From positions 2,418,001-2,482,000 of the forward strand of contig JAFEKR010000002.1 in NCBI GenBank assembly GCA_019022495.1: 64,000 nucleotides of DNA, given 5' to 3'. Source of the DNA: Epichloe hybrida (Eukaryota; Ascomycota; Sordariomycetes; Hypocreales; Clavicipitaceae). Positions within the stretch are counted from its first letter, which is position 1. Every line of letters begins with the position of its first letter. The notes below the pieces were generated by a model. The model was not told where the DNA came from, made no database searches, and saw nothing but the letters and a program-made list of their open reading frames with translations. Positions 35,795-47,144 of this stretch are shown here, in pieces. A program made the translations under genes and the position numbers.

Positions 35795-38243
35795 ATGGCT
35801 TCCTTGCCATCATACCAAGAAGCGACAGCGACAGCGGATTGGCTCCGGCTCATTGCGCCATACTGCAGGTTTGTTGATTATCGAGCTTTGCGCTTGGTCA
35901 ATATTCACTTCCACGACGTATTCTCCCCCTTCTTATGGAGAGATTTGTTCAGAGCAGTGAGACTCTCAGGTCTTGACCAGGGAGATGGTGAGTGACGCCC
36001 CATCGTCATCGATAGTAGGCGTCTTGTATGACTATAGATGTACTGCATAATGATTTTCTTGATCATCGCTCGTGTTGACAATCCGCTGTCTCGTTGCTCC
36101 AGACTTCAGCTGGTGGTTGAAATTTGTGTACAAGAAACTTGGCCACTTCTCCAAATCATCTCGAGGTTTGGTTCGAATACTAGATGCTAGGCAATTTGCG
36201 GAGAACGCGCATGACTTCTGGTCAGATCAAAAAACGGGGACTTTGAGCAAGGCATTTGAGCGTGCCTTGACTCTTTTGCCCAACGTCAATGCCATTTTGC
36301 TCGACGGACACAGAGACCTGGATCTCGCTTTTTTGACTGTTCCTAACGAACGCAGACAATACGGCAACCTCCAAGTCCTATCTGTCGCTGCATGCCGTTA
36401 TCAGATTCCCAGGCTATTCTTCGTTGCCCCGAGTCTTCAGAATGTGGTCTATCTGGACATCTCGTATCTCCCGGGCTCGCTACTCTCTGTGGTCCAGCCG
36501 GCAGTGTTACCTGCTTTACGAATCCTGAAGGTTAGAGGAAGAGAGTTGAATGATTCCCGATGTCTGGAAATGCTCGGGCATCTTGGACTTCGTCTGTGGA
36601 GCCTGGATATAAGCGACAACAACGTCACAGACAATACAATCCAGGCCATAAAGGACTGGTGTGTCCCAACTTGGCCATTGCGCACAGAAGCACATAGCCA
36701 TGCTGAAGGAAAATTACTCTCCGTGGGTGGAGGCACCGAATTCCACGGCCCATTTCTATCTATAGAAGATGGAGACTTAAGCGCATCGTTCTCTCATCCC
36801 GAGAGATATTACGTCGACGCTCCACGATACATGGCCCAGTCTACTTCGGCAACACAAGAAAATCACGTTTCAAGATCGGACGGGAGCTCCGGAATTCGAA
36901 AAGACACTGTCGAAGCTGCAACCGCGCTTCTTACAGTGGGCGATGGTCCTGTCGAGACCACCCAAGACTATCGACAGTCGGCGGGATTGACTCACCTACG
37001 TCTCTCCAACAACCAACTATCTGCAGTGGGCGTCCAAAAACTCCTGCGCATCTCAAATGGCTACATTGAGGATCTGACCTGCGACTCATTGTCGTTGCTG
37101 CCCAAAGACGGGCCAAGCGGTAGTTTTTGGCCACCTAACACCAACCTGCGTGGTATTCTAGGCGCAGCACATTGTTTTAGGCCTGTAATGTCACCAAACC
37201 TGCGTGTGCTGAGGCTTCATCATTCTGTCGTCACCAACATACCCACTCTGCATATGCGCGGCGCATCTTACCGGGCTCGCAGTCACCTGGCCGAAACGAT
37301 CATTCGAGAGCGCATAGAGACACTATTCCCCCAGACATTCTTACCTGATATGAACCCGCGGCTGTCATCACTGACCCTGACCTGTTTACCTCGTCGCTCT
37401 TGCGGTCCGTTGATATCCAAACTCATACAGTTCCTGAAATTGCTGTCAGACCAAGAACGCGCCATTCAAGATATATCACGAACCGTTTCGACACGGCGCA
37501 ATCCTAGACTTTTGAAAGGTCTAAGACACTTGCGCTTAGAATTCGACCACGACGATGTAATGGATGACGGCTTCTCCGCATCTGTCGACTTGGTCGGAGA
37601 GCAGTTGATGAAAAGCGAGGACGAGATGTTTAGTTTCTTTCGGGACGAACGGGTAGAAACTCAAATCTCGGCTATGCAAACAAGGTCTTTTGCTAACGCG
37701 ACGTTGAATTCCAAAGGGGTGGCGGGGGAGAGCAGGTCACCCAGGGTGGACCAGTCCTATTTTCCCGACCGAGACAAGTCGGATTTCGTGACACACAATG
37801 GACGCTGGAATGATGAAGGCTTTTCAGTCCAAGTATGGATAGGACCAGCAAACCCTGACGCACCCGAAGCTCTGAGAGACTACCGCCGGATGGTGGTCAA
37901 ACATGATGTCAAAGATGGCGTCGGACCTGTGACCCCGGCTCAAATTGAAGCTGGTGCGCCTCGAAGCTCATTTATATATCAAATCGCGTGGAGCGCCGCG
38001 GTCATGCCGGCGTCGCTGAGATTACCTGAGGAGGATGAGCTTGCTGGAATGAGTGACGTCCTCGACGCGCTCAAGGCATACCGCCTGGAGTCCCGGTCCG
38101 AGTACGAGCAGAGAAGAAAGGGTTCAACAACGCAGAGGAACGATGTTCTACTTGGAAACCCGCATTATTTTTGGACGGGAACTCTGGAAGTGTCGTTAGA
38201 AGTCAAGATGCCCTCTTCATTACGCCCAACTGATTGGAGATGA
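35795..38243 (+). CDS. F-box-like / leucine-rich-repeat protein
   Basis: Exons 35795-35987 and 36103-38243 (115-nt intron) give 777 residues. The N-terminus (DWLRLIAPYCRFVDYRALRL then VNIHFHDVFSPFLWRDLF) resembles a fungal F-box-like segment. Residues 90-260 contain irregular leucine-rich repeats (LLPNVNAILLDGHRDLDL, LRILKVRGRELNDSR, LRLWSLDISDNNVTDNTIQA). More LRR-like units follow after a Ser-rich spacer (LTHLRLSNNQLSAVGVQKLL; LRVLRLHHSVV; LKGLRHLRLEFDHDDV). By analogy it could recruit a target to an SCF ubiquitin ligase, but I do not recognise an orthologue. The start at 35795 is the ATG nearest the F-box-like part; the frame is open upstream to 35606. Confidence 0.75.
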
Positions 38244-39286
38244 CCCACACTGAAGGGTCTATGGATACCAAGCTCGCGAAGGACTGACGTGTTATGCATC
38301 GAAATTACTTGTGGCACCTTTGTGTGCTTATCAACGCACTTCAGTAGGTAGCAAGACTAGAAAAATGACATGTCAAGCGGTAGGTTCTACAATGAAGCTC
38401 GAGGAGTCGTACTAACCTATGACCTCGGCGCGCTCATGTCTTTACAGGAGGGTAATGCTATGTGTTACTCGACGCAGCCACAAACATGTTGTGCGGAACT
38501 GTACGGAGTAATCCGTATGAATGCCGTGACAGCGTTGCCAGAATGAGACATGGCGGGGGAAGAAAAGTGTCAGCATTGGACAACTCTGCGAGTAATGGAC
38601 AGAAGCGGACTGACCGTCGGGCTCAATGTGGACCGTCGGGCTCAATGTGGCACGTCATCACCTCTCTGGGGTAGACGGCATATTCTTAAAGAACGTCGCA
38701 GACATCCTTGTCTTGGGATCTGCCATTTCATCATCCTTTCTGTCTTGGTCTTCACGCGCACACGCACACAATTGGTACACAAAAACCATCCGGCTGTGTT
38801 GGAACATTCGCGGTGGAGCGGTCCATGCTCGTTCCGCAAGAGTGTCGGCATCATCATCACACAAATTGCAGCAAAACAAATGCATGTCTGACGGACCGAC
38901 GTTTCTGCGCTGCCCCGAACTGTTCAGCAAAAGTAAACAATAGACAACAATATTACATGACCATTTGCTTGACACTGAATGGCTGGTTCCCCCCATGTAG
39001 CAGCCCGGCAACTATCAGCTCCGAAATGGCCCCCCGCATACGGACTAGGTATGACTACGCCACGCATCTATGCCAATCTAGAACAACAAGCAAGATGCAA
39101 GTCGGTCATTCGAAAGCATTTTGAGTCGGGCACTACGGATCTTGGGATACTAGAGAGGTCCTTCTGGCCGGGTGCTTGCGCCCTCGTCTGAGCCAGCGAC
39201 ACAGCAGCCCTCTTTTCATTCTACATCTAATCCGATCGATTGTTGATTTGCACCTACGTGACGACTGGAGTGGAACTCACGCGACA
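38244..39286. other. Intergenic with a duplicated 19-bp word
   Basis: No gene is visible. A 19-bp unit (GACCGTCGGGCTCAATGTG) occurs twice in tandem at 38612-38649. Confidence 0.6.
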
Positions 39287-40685
39287 ATGAGGTTTCAGTC
39301 GAGCAAAGGAGCCATTGTGGCTGCCGCTGCTATTCTGAGTAAGATGTTTTGTTGTTCCCTCTGCGTTCGCGACATAGGCGGGCTTGACTGACGACCTGTC
39401 TTTTCCACCCTGATGCATAGATGCCGCAACATCACAGGCTGCCCCGACATCGTACTGTTCTGTCGACAATCAAGTATGCTTCCAATGGGGCGTCCCCGAA
39501 GCGGTAGCCAACTCGGGCTCAGGAAACGTCTACTTCCAGCTGCGGGCGCCCACCTCGTACGCCTGGGTCGGCCTGGGCATCGGTTCTCGAATGCAAGGAT
39601 CCGACATGTTCGTCATGTACGAGAACGGCAACGGCAACGTCACACTAAGCACCAGGCAGGGCCTCAACCATGTCATGCCTACTTACAGCCAGAAGAAGGG
39701 CGTTGAGCTGCTCGCTGGGTCGGGCGTGGTGGACGGCCAAATGGTTGCCAATGTGCGTTGCAGCGACTGCTCCATGTTGAATTTGAAAGACACGAACGGG
39801 TGGCTGTCTGCCTGGAAGAAGGGGAGCTCGCTTGCTTCGACGAGTCTTTCTGCGCAGATTGCATACCATGATGGCCATGACCAATTCTCGGTGGACTTTT
39901 CAAAGGCGGCTGTGTCGTCGGACAGCAACCCTTTTGTGAGCAGCGGTGGTGGAAATGCCTCTGGAGGGAACGGGTCTGGCTCTGGCTCCAACCCAGGCGA
40001 TGGATCTGGGTCGGAATCTGGGTCCAGCAGCCCCGGAGCAGGTGTTGTGAAGACCAGCGATCCCAATCGGGATATTCTTCATGCCCACGGCATCATCATG
40101 TCGATTGTGTTCCTGATCGGGTACCCCGTTGGATCCATGGTCATGCCTTTGCTAGGAAAGTGGCTCCTTCACGCAAGCTGGCAGATGGTCATGTTCCTGC
40201 TCATGTGGGCTGGGTTCGGCGTCGGTTACGTCCTTTCCCGTCGTCTCGACTTGGTATGATCTCTTTGTTGTGGTCGTTTTGATTGAAGCGCCATTCACCC
40301 CCCCCCCTCCTCCACCCGTTGTGCTTGACCCATAAACACTAATCTGGAAAACTTGTGTGTGCAGTTCTTCACGCAGGCTCACACCCGACTGGGCGTCATT
40401 CTATGCTGTCTCGTCAGCTTGCAGCCTGTGCTGGGCTGGCTTCACCACCAACACTATGTTAAGCACCAGCGGCGCGGGGCCGTCAGCCACGCTCATATTT
40501 GGTACGGTAGAGCTCTCATAATCCTGGGCATGGTGAACGGCGGGCTTGGGCTGCAGCTGGCGGGGATGGATCGCCCGTTTGTCATCACGTACTGTTCCAT
40601 CGTCGGTGTTTTCGCCGCTCTGTACGTGGGATCTGTTATTCTGGGGGCGGTCAAGAGGCGATCAAGCAGGGGGGAGCCAAAGTAG
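39287..40685 (+). CDS. Secreted-side DOMON plus cytochrome b561 membrane protein
   Basis: Exons 39287-39338, 39421-40253 and 40365-40685 (introns 82 and 111 nt) give 401 residues. A signal peptide (MRFQSSKGAIVAAAAIL) leads into a cellobiose-dehydrogenase-type cytochrome DOMON domain (about 25-195: SYCSVDNQVCFQWGVPEA, YAWVGLGIGSRMQGSDMFVM, VNVRCSDC-like, AYHDGHDQFSVDFSKA). A Gly/Ser linker (about 205-245) follows, then a b561 core of five or so spans with conserved histidines (ILHAHGIIMSIVFLIGYPVG, LLHASWQMVMFLLMWAGF, AHTRLGVILCCLVSLQPVLG, HAHIWYGRALIILGMVNGG). Members move electrons across a membrane, for example to ferric iron or extracellular oxidases. The electron acceptor cannot be read from sequence. 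Two C-terminal basic residues runs (KRRSSRGEPK) face the cytosol. Confidence 0.9.
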
Positions 40686-41602
40686 CGAGTGGTACGGAGC
40701 GCAGGAAGTGACAAGTGCCGCCGAGTCAGAAGAGATGAGGGATCTTAATTGCTTTCAATGGTTTTACGTACTTGCACTGGCTTCAATCGGTGGCTTCGGC
40801 CGGCAGTGAGGGAAACAATCCGACGGGAATTCAGATGGCCGGCCGGCAGTTGTGATGTCCAGGAAAGGCTCCATTTCTAAATAGCGGGTTCCCTTTCCGC
40901 AGCTACCACGAAGAGGGAAAGCACGGCGTAATGTAGATTGGGCAAATGAAGAGAATGTGACGACAGACCTTGGACCAGCGCTGCATCATGCTCAAAGGCT
41001 GATTTTTTTCGAAACGATTTCGATAACTCGTGCTCAATCAACACTTGTGGGATATATTCAAAATGACAAAGCATCATATTCATGATGAACCTGTGCAGGG
41101 CTTTTGCCGCTGGACCACGGATTTTCGGGCTTGCGACGACGCCACCGCTCGTAATTCGCAGGCAGGAATTACAATTACCGACTATATTCATCAGGCGGAG
41201 GAAGGACTCCTTTGCACCTCGTCCGTTGTATTCGGGATGTGCTATTCTATGTGATGGAGCCAAGAAAAGTGTCTCACATGTTCATGCGTCTGGGCTGACA
41301 ATGTTTCGGCGGGAATCGCGAGAACCTTGAATGGCCTCGACAATTGCTGACGGCTTCTTGTCGCTGCCGCGGTGGGATGGGCCAAGACTCCCGTGGACAA
41401 TTCGCCCAGACGTCGAATCGCGCAAGATGAGCGACGGATTCGGTCGAGGACTGGAATTCATGTTCTGCAATGCATTGCAACACTGGAATGCAAAGCCGAT
41501 ATTCTACTCGGTGAATGTTGAATGTAATGTTGGAAAACCGGCGTTATTGTGACAATCCAATGTTGAGTTGAGTGGGTGGCGCCTGGGTAAAGGTTGGCAA
41601 AG
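40686..41602. other. Convergent intergenic spacer
   Basis: 917 bp between the 3' ends of the DOMON-b561 gene and the fusion hydrolase. Short frames only; no recognised gene. Confidence 0.5.
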
Positions 41603-43219
41603 TTACAGCAAATAATAATCCTTGATAGCCTCCCAAAACGCCTCCGCGTCCTCAAACATGGGGACATGTCCCGTATCAGGCACGATCCTCAACTCAGTGC
41701 CGTTGCTACCCAGCAAGCCCTTGAATCCCTCCATCGCCTTCACCATTGCCCCCTTGCCATCTGCTTCTCCGACGACGAAGATGCCTGGCACCGAACAGTC
41801 CTTCATACCCGGCTTCAAATCATACTCCCACAGTGCGGTGCAGCTGTTGGCAAACCCCTCCACGTTATTGGCAGCGACCATGTCCGTCATGGCTTGCGCC
41901 GCGCCAGCCTTGTCCATCGATTGTGGGCTGAACCACCGCTCGACGGTTTGCACGGCAAGCTCCTCGATTCCCTTGCTGCCGTTTGCTTCAGCAACTGCGA
42001 TTCGATCCTTCCATGCTTGGGTGTTGGCTGGGCTGGACGTGGCGTTGAAGTCGCACGCGATGAATCTCTCGAGGCGGGTCGGGTGCTTGATGGCAAAGTT
42101 CAGCGTCGTGGCACCGCCCATGGAGACGCCGATTAGGGTCTGAAGTTTGGGAATGCGAAGAGCATCCAGGACAAGAGCCAAGTCATCGGTGACGGTGTCG
42201 AGGCTGGCGGCAACGGGTGGTTGGGGAACGGCATGGCGTCCGCGCGTGTCGTAGCGCAGGATACGTAGGTCTGGGCGACGCTCTTTGAGAATGGCGACGA
42301 AGGAGTCCCACATGTGTAGCGAAGTGAGAAGAGAGTTGGAAAGGGCAACTGTAGGAGCTCCTGGTGAGCTGTTTCCCTCCAGACGGTACGGAATGGTGAG
42401 GGCGTCCCTGGTTGTGATGTAGGAAGAAATGACCGCGTCGGGTCCAGGAATTGTGCTTGTTTTGCCACCAGCTGATGTGAATGCGGCAGAAGCCGGCAAC
42501 TTGGACAAGGACGAGAGATCTCGTGGAGCAGGACCAAAAACATAGAAAAGCGACCAGGTTTGCCGGCCCTTGGAGGCAACGTATTTATCGAACACCTCTG
42601 TTCGCCAAGTCGTGTCCATGGAGGCTTTGTGTTCTGCACCACCTTGGCCGTTCTGCTTCTGGTAGTCGTGCAAGCAAAAGTAGACGGCTTTTCCCAATCC
42701 TTCCAATGTCAATGTCTTAAAAAGGCGTGATCTCAACCATCCCGGAACTTTAGCCAGCATTTCGGCGTGCTCCTCTTCAAACCATTTGTGGTACTGGTCA
42801 CCCGCGCCCTCAGCGTCGGTGACGGTGATGTCGACAGCGACGGTAATAATGCCTTCAGCTTCCTCGTCTGCCAGGTTCTCAATCGGCGTGAAAAGCGGCG
42901 ATTGCTTGGTGTAAAGTAGATAATAGAAGTAGCGCTTAACGTCTACCTGCGCAATGGTACTCGCCTCCCGGGATGAACGATTCGCGCGTAATGCCGCGTA
43001 CGTTTCTGTTTCCAGGTGGCTCATGGCAGTGACATCGTAGACGGCCATGTAGGCGGGCTGGTCCCGGGCAGCGGCTCTGTAGCGGAAGCCATTGGGGAAT
43101 ATTTGCGGAAGCCGGAGACGGGCAGGGCCATGTTCGTTGTTGTACCATTCGTGGAAGGCCGCCGGTGGAAGGCCCGGTTCAGGGTCCATGGTGACGAGGA
43201 GAATGCCCGGCGGCGACAT
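41603..43219 (-). CDS. EthD-like double dimeric-barrel fused to a 3-oxoadipate enol-lactonase-like hydrolase
   Basis: An intronless 538-residue frame. Residues 1-115 (GILLVTMDPEPGLPPAAFHE, WYNNEHGPARLRLP) and about 120-230 (VDITVTDAEGAGDQYHKWFE, EEHAEMLAKVPGWLRSRLFK) are two EthD/dimeric alpha+beta barrel repeats. Residues 265-538 are an alpha/beta hydrolase: ILRYDTRGRHAVPQPP, DALRIPKLQTLIGVSMGG (nucleophile Ser366), FVVGEADGKG (Asp487) and DTGHVPMFEDA (His518), the layout of PcaD-type enol-lactonases of the beta-ketoadipate pathway. The normal oxyanion HG segment reads ALSNSLLTSLHMWDSF, also as in PcaD. The frame is open 50 codons upstream, but MSPPGILLV is the sensible start. It neighbours the dead regulator and the frameshifted transporter. 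Substrate unknown. Confidence 0.85.
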   Translation of the reverse strand: MSPPGILLVTMDPEPGLPPAAFHEWYNNEHGPARLRLPQIFPNGFRYRAAARDQPAYMAVYDVTAMSHLETETYAALRANRSSREASTIAQVDVKRYFYYLLYTKQSPLFTPIENLADEEAEGIITVAVDITVTDAEGAGDQYHKWFEEEHAEMLAKVPGWLRSRLFKTLTLEGLGKAVYFCLHDYQKQNGQGGAEHKASMDTTWRTEVFDKYVASKGRQTWSLFYVFGPAPRDLSSLSKLPASAAFTSAGGKTSTIPGPDAVISSYITTRDALTIPYRLEGNSSPGAPTVALSNSLLTSLHMWDSFVAILKERRPDLRILRYDTRGRHAVPQPPVAASLDTVTDDLALVLDALRIPKLQTLIGVSMGGATTLNFAIKHPTRLERFIACDFNATSSPANTQAWKDRIAVAEANGSKGIEELAVQTVERWFSPQSMDKAGAAQAMTDMVAANNVEGFANSCTALWEYDLKPGMKDCSVPGIFVVGEADGKGAMVKAMEGFKGLLGSNGTELRIVPDTGHVPMFEDAEAFWEAIKDYYLL

Positions 43220-44440
43220 TGTCAGTGAATCTACTTGGAACAGGATAATAATAATAGTAGCTGTAGCTATTGCGAGGTGGTGAAATGAGTGAGAGTCGAC
43301 ATGATGGGAATCCGTACGGACTGTGGATCCAATGAACGGGGTAGTAGGTCCTGTCATTCGGGTCGGCAAGTCACGTCGGTTATCGATCGTGGATGTAGCT
43401 CATCGCGATTGGTTGGCTACCGTCTGTTCAAGCGCGCCCGCGCGATTCAAATGTTTTATTCGAAAGATACTCCGTAATCCGTACATAACGTAATAAGGTA
43501 CTTTGGGCGGATCGTCAAAGGCGGCTTGGTCCGCCCAAAGACCTGAAGTCGACAGCACATGGCGACAGGCTTTGACAGCTTCATATGCATTGCCTACGTA
43601 TCGCATGTTAGCCTCGCTGTGGCTAGAGAAGAAGATCAAGGTGAAAAAACAATACTTTGCCTCTGCCATTTATGCACACTGCGACATGAGAGCAGTTCGT
43701 AGTAGTTTACTCTCGGAAGACGCGAGGCATGCGAAAGTCGGAAATAAAATCAGCTGCGTGTCCGTGTCGACTTGCAAGTTGACAGTCTAGACAGTCCGGT
43801 GGGACAATAACCAACGGCCAATTACAGCTGTCATGCATACCGCAGAATACGCGGCGCTGAACTTGAACAGTCTGGCGCCCTGCCCCACTGTCGACAGCGG
43901 TCTCGCTCTTGATTATTCAATATCGACCCTGACACGATTTCTCATTCTCCCCTTTCAAGTACCTACGTCTTTGGAAGAATCAACCTTCGCTGCCCCATCG
44001 TTGTCAGCCATGTAGGGGCGACTGGTTTTCAATCTCGACGAATGCCCGCGCATGACTTCTGGCTCTTTGATCCGTAAATGAACCCATTTCCGTTGATTCC
44101 GATCGAAAAATGAAGTGTTGGGCCTGCCGGACCATTTACACAGTGCACACTCATCACGACCCATCTCAATGGAAGAATACGGCTTCGGAAGCGATCTCAG
44201 TGGAGCCCCCGCGTATGGGAAAAATGGAAGAATGCTCCACGGATAGGATATATGTAATGCGAATGAGTGGGATATGTCGGCATGTACTTGCATAGGACGA
44301 ATGGTAGTTAGGTAAGTTCCGTCCAAGTGAAGGTGCTGTTGTGGGCGAGATGCTGAACTATAATTTACTGGCAGCCAAACAGTTCCCATAAAGGCCGGAT
44401 CCGCCACCTACGCCTGCCACAAGCTCCTTTGACTTCGGGG
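43220..44440. other. Intergenic: hydrolase promoter side
   Basis: Upstream of the fusion hydrolase and before the transcription-factor relic. No domain or RNA gene was recognised in the short frames. Confidence 0.5.
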
Positions 44441-44559
44441 ATATTGCCCATGTGCGATCTCACGCAAGCAGAACTGTAAGTGACTTGAGACTTTCACCAC
44501 CGGAAGGTACATTGGGGGAGGGGAGCTGTTGCGTAGACGGATGTATCTAACGAAACACT

Positions 44560-45250
44560 CCTCATGGTTGATACTTGGTAGTGCCCAGCTTGACTTTGAC
44601 CGGGTCCATTCGTCGGTGCCCATTCTCCAGCAATGGCGATATCACTCATGGTCTAAGAAGCAAGGAAAGACCACAGCAGCACTTTCTCTGCAGTATGCAA
44701 TGTGGACAATTGCTGCAGGATGGCTTTTACCAAGAGGCTAGACGGATACTACAGCTTTCGAACCAGGTGATCCATGGTCGTGGTTCTTCCTATGACATTC
44801 AGCTGGCACAGGCCTGGGTCTTGATTGCAATTTACGAGTCGATGAAGACGTAGCATCAAAACGCCTGGATGAGTGGTGGACACGCGCTCCGTCTCGTGCA
44901 GCTCATGAAACTTTACGAGGTCGACAGCCCAACATTGTCTGATGCCACAGCCGACCGAAACCCGACCGTGAGATCCCCGTTCAACGAATGCATCATACTA
45001 GCAACCATCTATGGGCGGACACGATTTCATAATCAGCAACACGACACACGCCGCTTACATGGAGACACCCCCGAGCCCGGCTTGTCGCGCTGGAATGCAA
45101 GTACTACTGAGAAGAAGTATTTACATAATATTTGCCGACGTCTTGAGCCACACGGATGACTATCGCGGCGTGCAAAAGCTCGTCAGCCGTGGAATGCGGT
45201 CGGCCGCGCAGGTTGTTTGTCAACACGATGCTACAACCTGGCTCAATGCT
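44560..45250 (+). pseudogene. Fungal-specific transcription factor relic (middle homology region)
   Basis: Pieces of the fungal Zn2Cys6-factor regulatory domain appear in order but in different frames. LDFDRVHSSVPILQQWRYHS and LQYAMWTIAA lie at about 44587-44715. DGFYQEARRILQLSNQV, YDIQLAQAWVLIAIYESMKT follow in another frame to an in-frame TAG at 44851-44853, then AWMSGGHALRLVQLMKLYEV (about 44863-44925). A gap removes the usual EEKRRTFW region, then SPFNECIILATIYGRTR (about 44974-45025). A weak tail in a third frame (FADVLSHTDDYRG, to about 45250) may belong. No Zn2Cys6 cluster is seen. In intact clusters such a regulator often controls the adjacent transporter and enzyme genes. Confidence 0.8.
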
Positions 45251-45792
45251 CATCTGGCAGATTGCTTCTGCCAAGTCGCTGGAACATGGGCTAATTGCAT
45301 GAACGACTTGCTCCGGGACTACTCCGTATGTCGTCCAAGACGAACGACATTGGCAGGCAGATCTGTCCGGTCCAAACTCAATACGCAGCATCACTCAGTC
45401 GCACGACATGAGCAAAGTAATGCATAGTCTCGAGCCGGCATCGCATCGATCCCTTGTTCCAGCTGTTATTGACCGGTGTTGGAGGGCCACGGAGCGTCGG
45501 AGAGACAGGCCCCGAGAGGCCCCTGGTCGAAATAGGATCCTATGGCTAATAGCTTTCTTCCGGAGTTTCAGCTTGCATGTTGGCTGCGGCATATTACTCA
45601 ACATATTACTGCGCGTAATGAATTGTAGGCCACTCCCGGTATCGGCGTCTCGGCATTCACAATGAGCGCGATGCTTTGACTTGTAAAGTCCCTTACACGA
45701 CGCACCTCGACCCGTTGCCATACTGTGGTTCTGGTTTGCCTTTCAATATTATAGCTGTCCCGTTTTTACAGCCGCCTCATTTATTGGCCATC
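45251..45792. other. Spacer upstream of the MFS gene
   Basis: Contains the tail end of the regulator relic and the promoter of the MFS gene. No further gene. Confidence 0.5.
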
Positions 45793-47144
45793 ATGGGTTT
45801 AGTTCAAGTCAGCAAGCCAGAGGCTTATGAATCAGGAACCTCCTCGGCTCTTGCCGATGCGCCGGTCGTTTCCGAGAAGATTCAATCTTCAAGCTCTGTC
45901 AGATTGTATAGACCAGCGAGAACCGAACAAGATACTGGACCGCCCCCGAACGGAGGCTTCAGAGCTTGGCTGCATGTTGCCTGCAGCTTTTTGCTCTTTT
46001 TTAACTCATGGGGAATCTTGAGTATATTCGCTACGTTCCAAACCCACTACGAGTCGGGGGATTTCTTCACAGCATCCTCATCCAATATTTCTTGGATCGG
46101 TTCCATTCAGTGCTTCATGGCCACGGTGACGGGCTTTTGGGCCGGACCACTCTACGACCTAGGCCATCTTCGTCAGCTCCTGTTGCTGGGGAGCCTCTGT
46201 GTCATACTGGGCCACGTAGCACTCAGCTATTGCAATACTTACGCCAAAGTCCTGCTTGCCGAGGGGTTCTGCATCGGCATCGGCTCCGGATGTCTCTTCG
46301 TGTGCGCCGTTTCTATTATTCCGGCTACTTCTCGACAAAGATCGGTCTGGCTACAGGCATTGCATCGGCAGGCTCGGCCATTGGCGCAGTCATTTACTCC
46401 ATCGTCGCGTCAAAGCTTCTGGATCGAATTGGCTTCGACTGGACGGTGCGAGTCATCGGGCTCATTGCACTCGTGACGCTGGCGCTGCCCGTTTTTGCCA
46501 TGAAGATCCGTGTTGCGTCCTCGGAACGGCAAACGTTTATCGACCGATCTGCCTTTACCGATGTCCCATACATGATGTTCGTGTTGGGAACTCTCTTCGC
46601 CGCCTCGAGCTTGTCGGTGATGAATACCTACATTTCCTTCTTCACGGAGAGAAGCCGACTGGCATCGCACGACATGTCTTTCCACATTGTGGCGATTCTG
46701 AACGCTGCCTCTTTACTCGGTCGCATTGTTCTGAACGTCGCCTCGGATCACCTGGGTCCGCTCAACATCATTGCCCCATGCTCCGTCGTCACGGGAATCG
46801 TGTCTCTCTGTGTCATGGCAGTGCATTCTCTGGCGGGCGTGATTGTTGTGACTATTTGGTTGGGTTTCTTCAGCGGCGTCTTCGTTGCCATGCCGCCTGT
46901 TGGCTTTGCGAGCTTGGCCCAAGACAAGGGAAACGTTGGAACACGTATTGGTATGGGCTACAGCATGGCTGGACTGGGATATCTTGCCGGGGCGCCAGTG
47001 GCTGGTGCGATATTGCGCTCATCTTCAGCCTTGGACTGGCACCGCTTGTGGCTTTATTGCGGCCTGGTCTCGATTTCGGCCGGTGTCATATACTTTGCTG
47101 TGCGGGTTTTCAGGTTAGGATGCAAGATCTGCGTCAAGGGATGA
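45793..47144 (+). pseudogene. MFS monocarboxylate-type transporter with a one-base frameshift
   Basis: From the ATG at 45793 (MGLVQVSKPEAYESG) the frame runs through PPNGGFRAWLHVACSFLLFF, NSWGILSIFATFQTHY and GFCIGIGSGCLFVCAVSIIP, the N-terminal six-helix half of a fungal monocarboxylate-porter-like MFS protein. After CCGGC at 46321-46325 homology continues in another frame (YFSTKIGLATGIASAGSAIG, then FAMKIRVAS, GRIVLNVASDHLGPLNII, GTRIGMGYSMAGLGYLAGAP) to the stop at 47144. One base is missing where a Pro-Ala-Tyr-Phe junction is expected, and no intron can bridge the two frames. Together the halves make about 450 residues and twelve helices. Either a recent null allele or a sequencing error; the neighbouring dead regulator favours decay. 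Confidence 0.82.

Noticed and set aside
41603..47144. Secondary-metabolite gene cluster
   Set aside because: No PKS, NRPS, terpene synthase or other backbone enzyme is present anywhere in the window.
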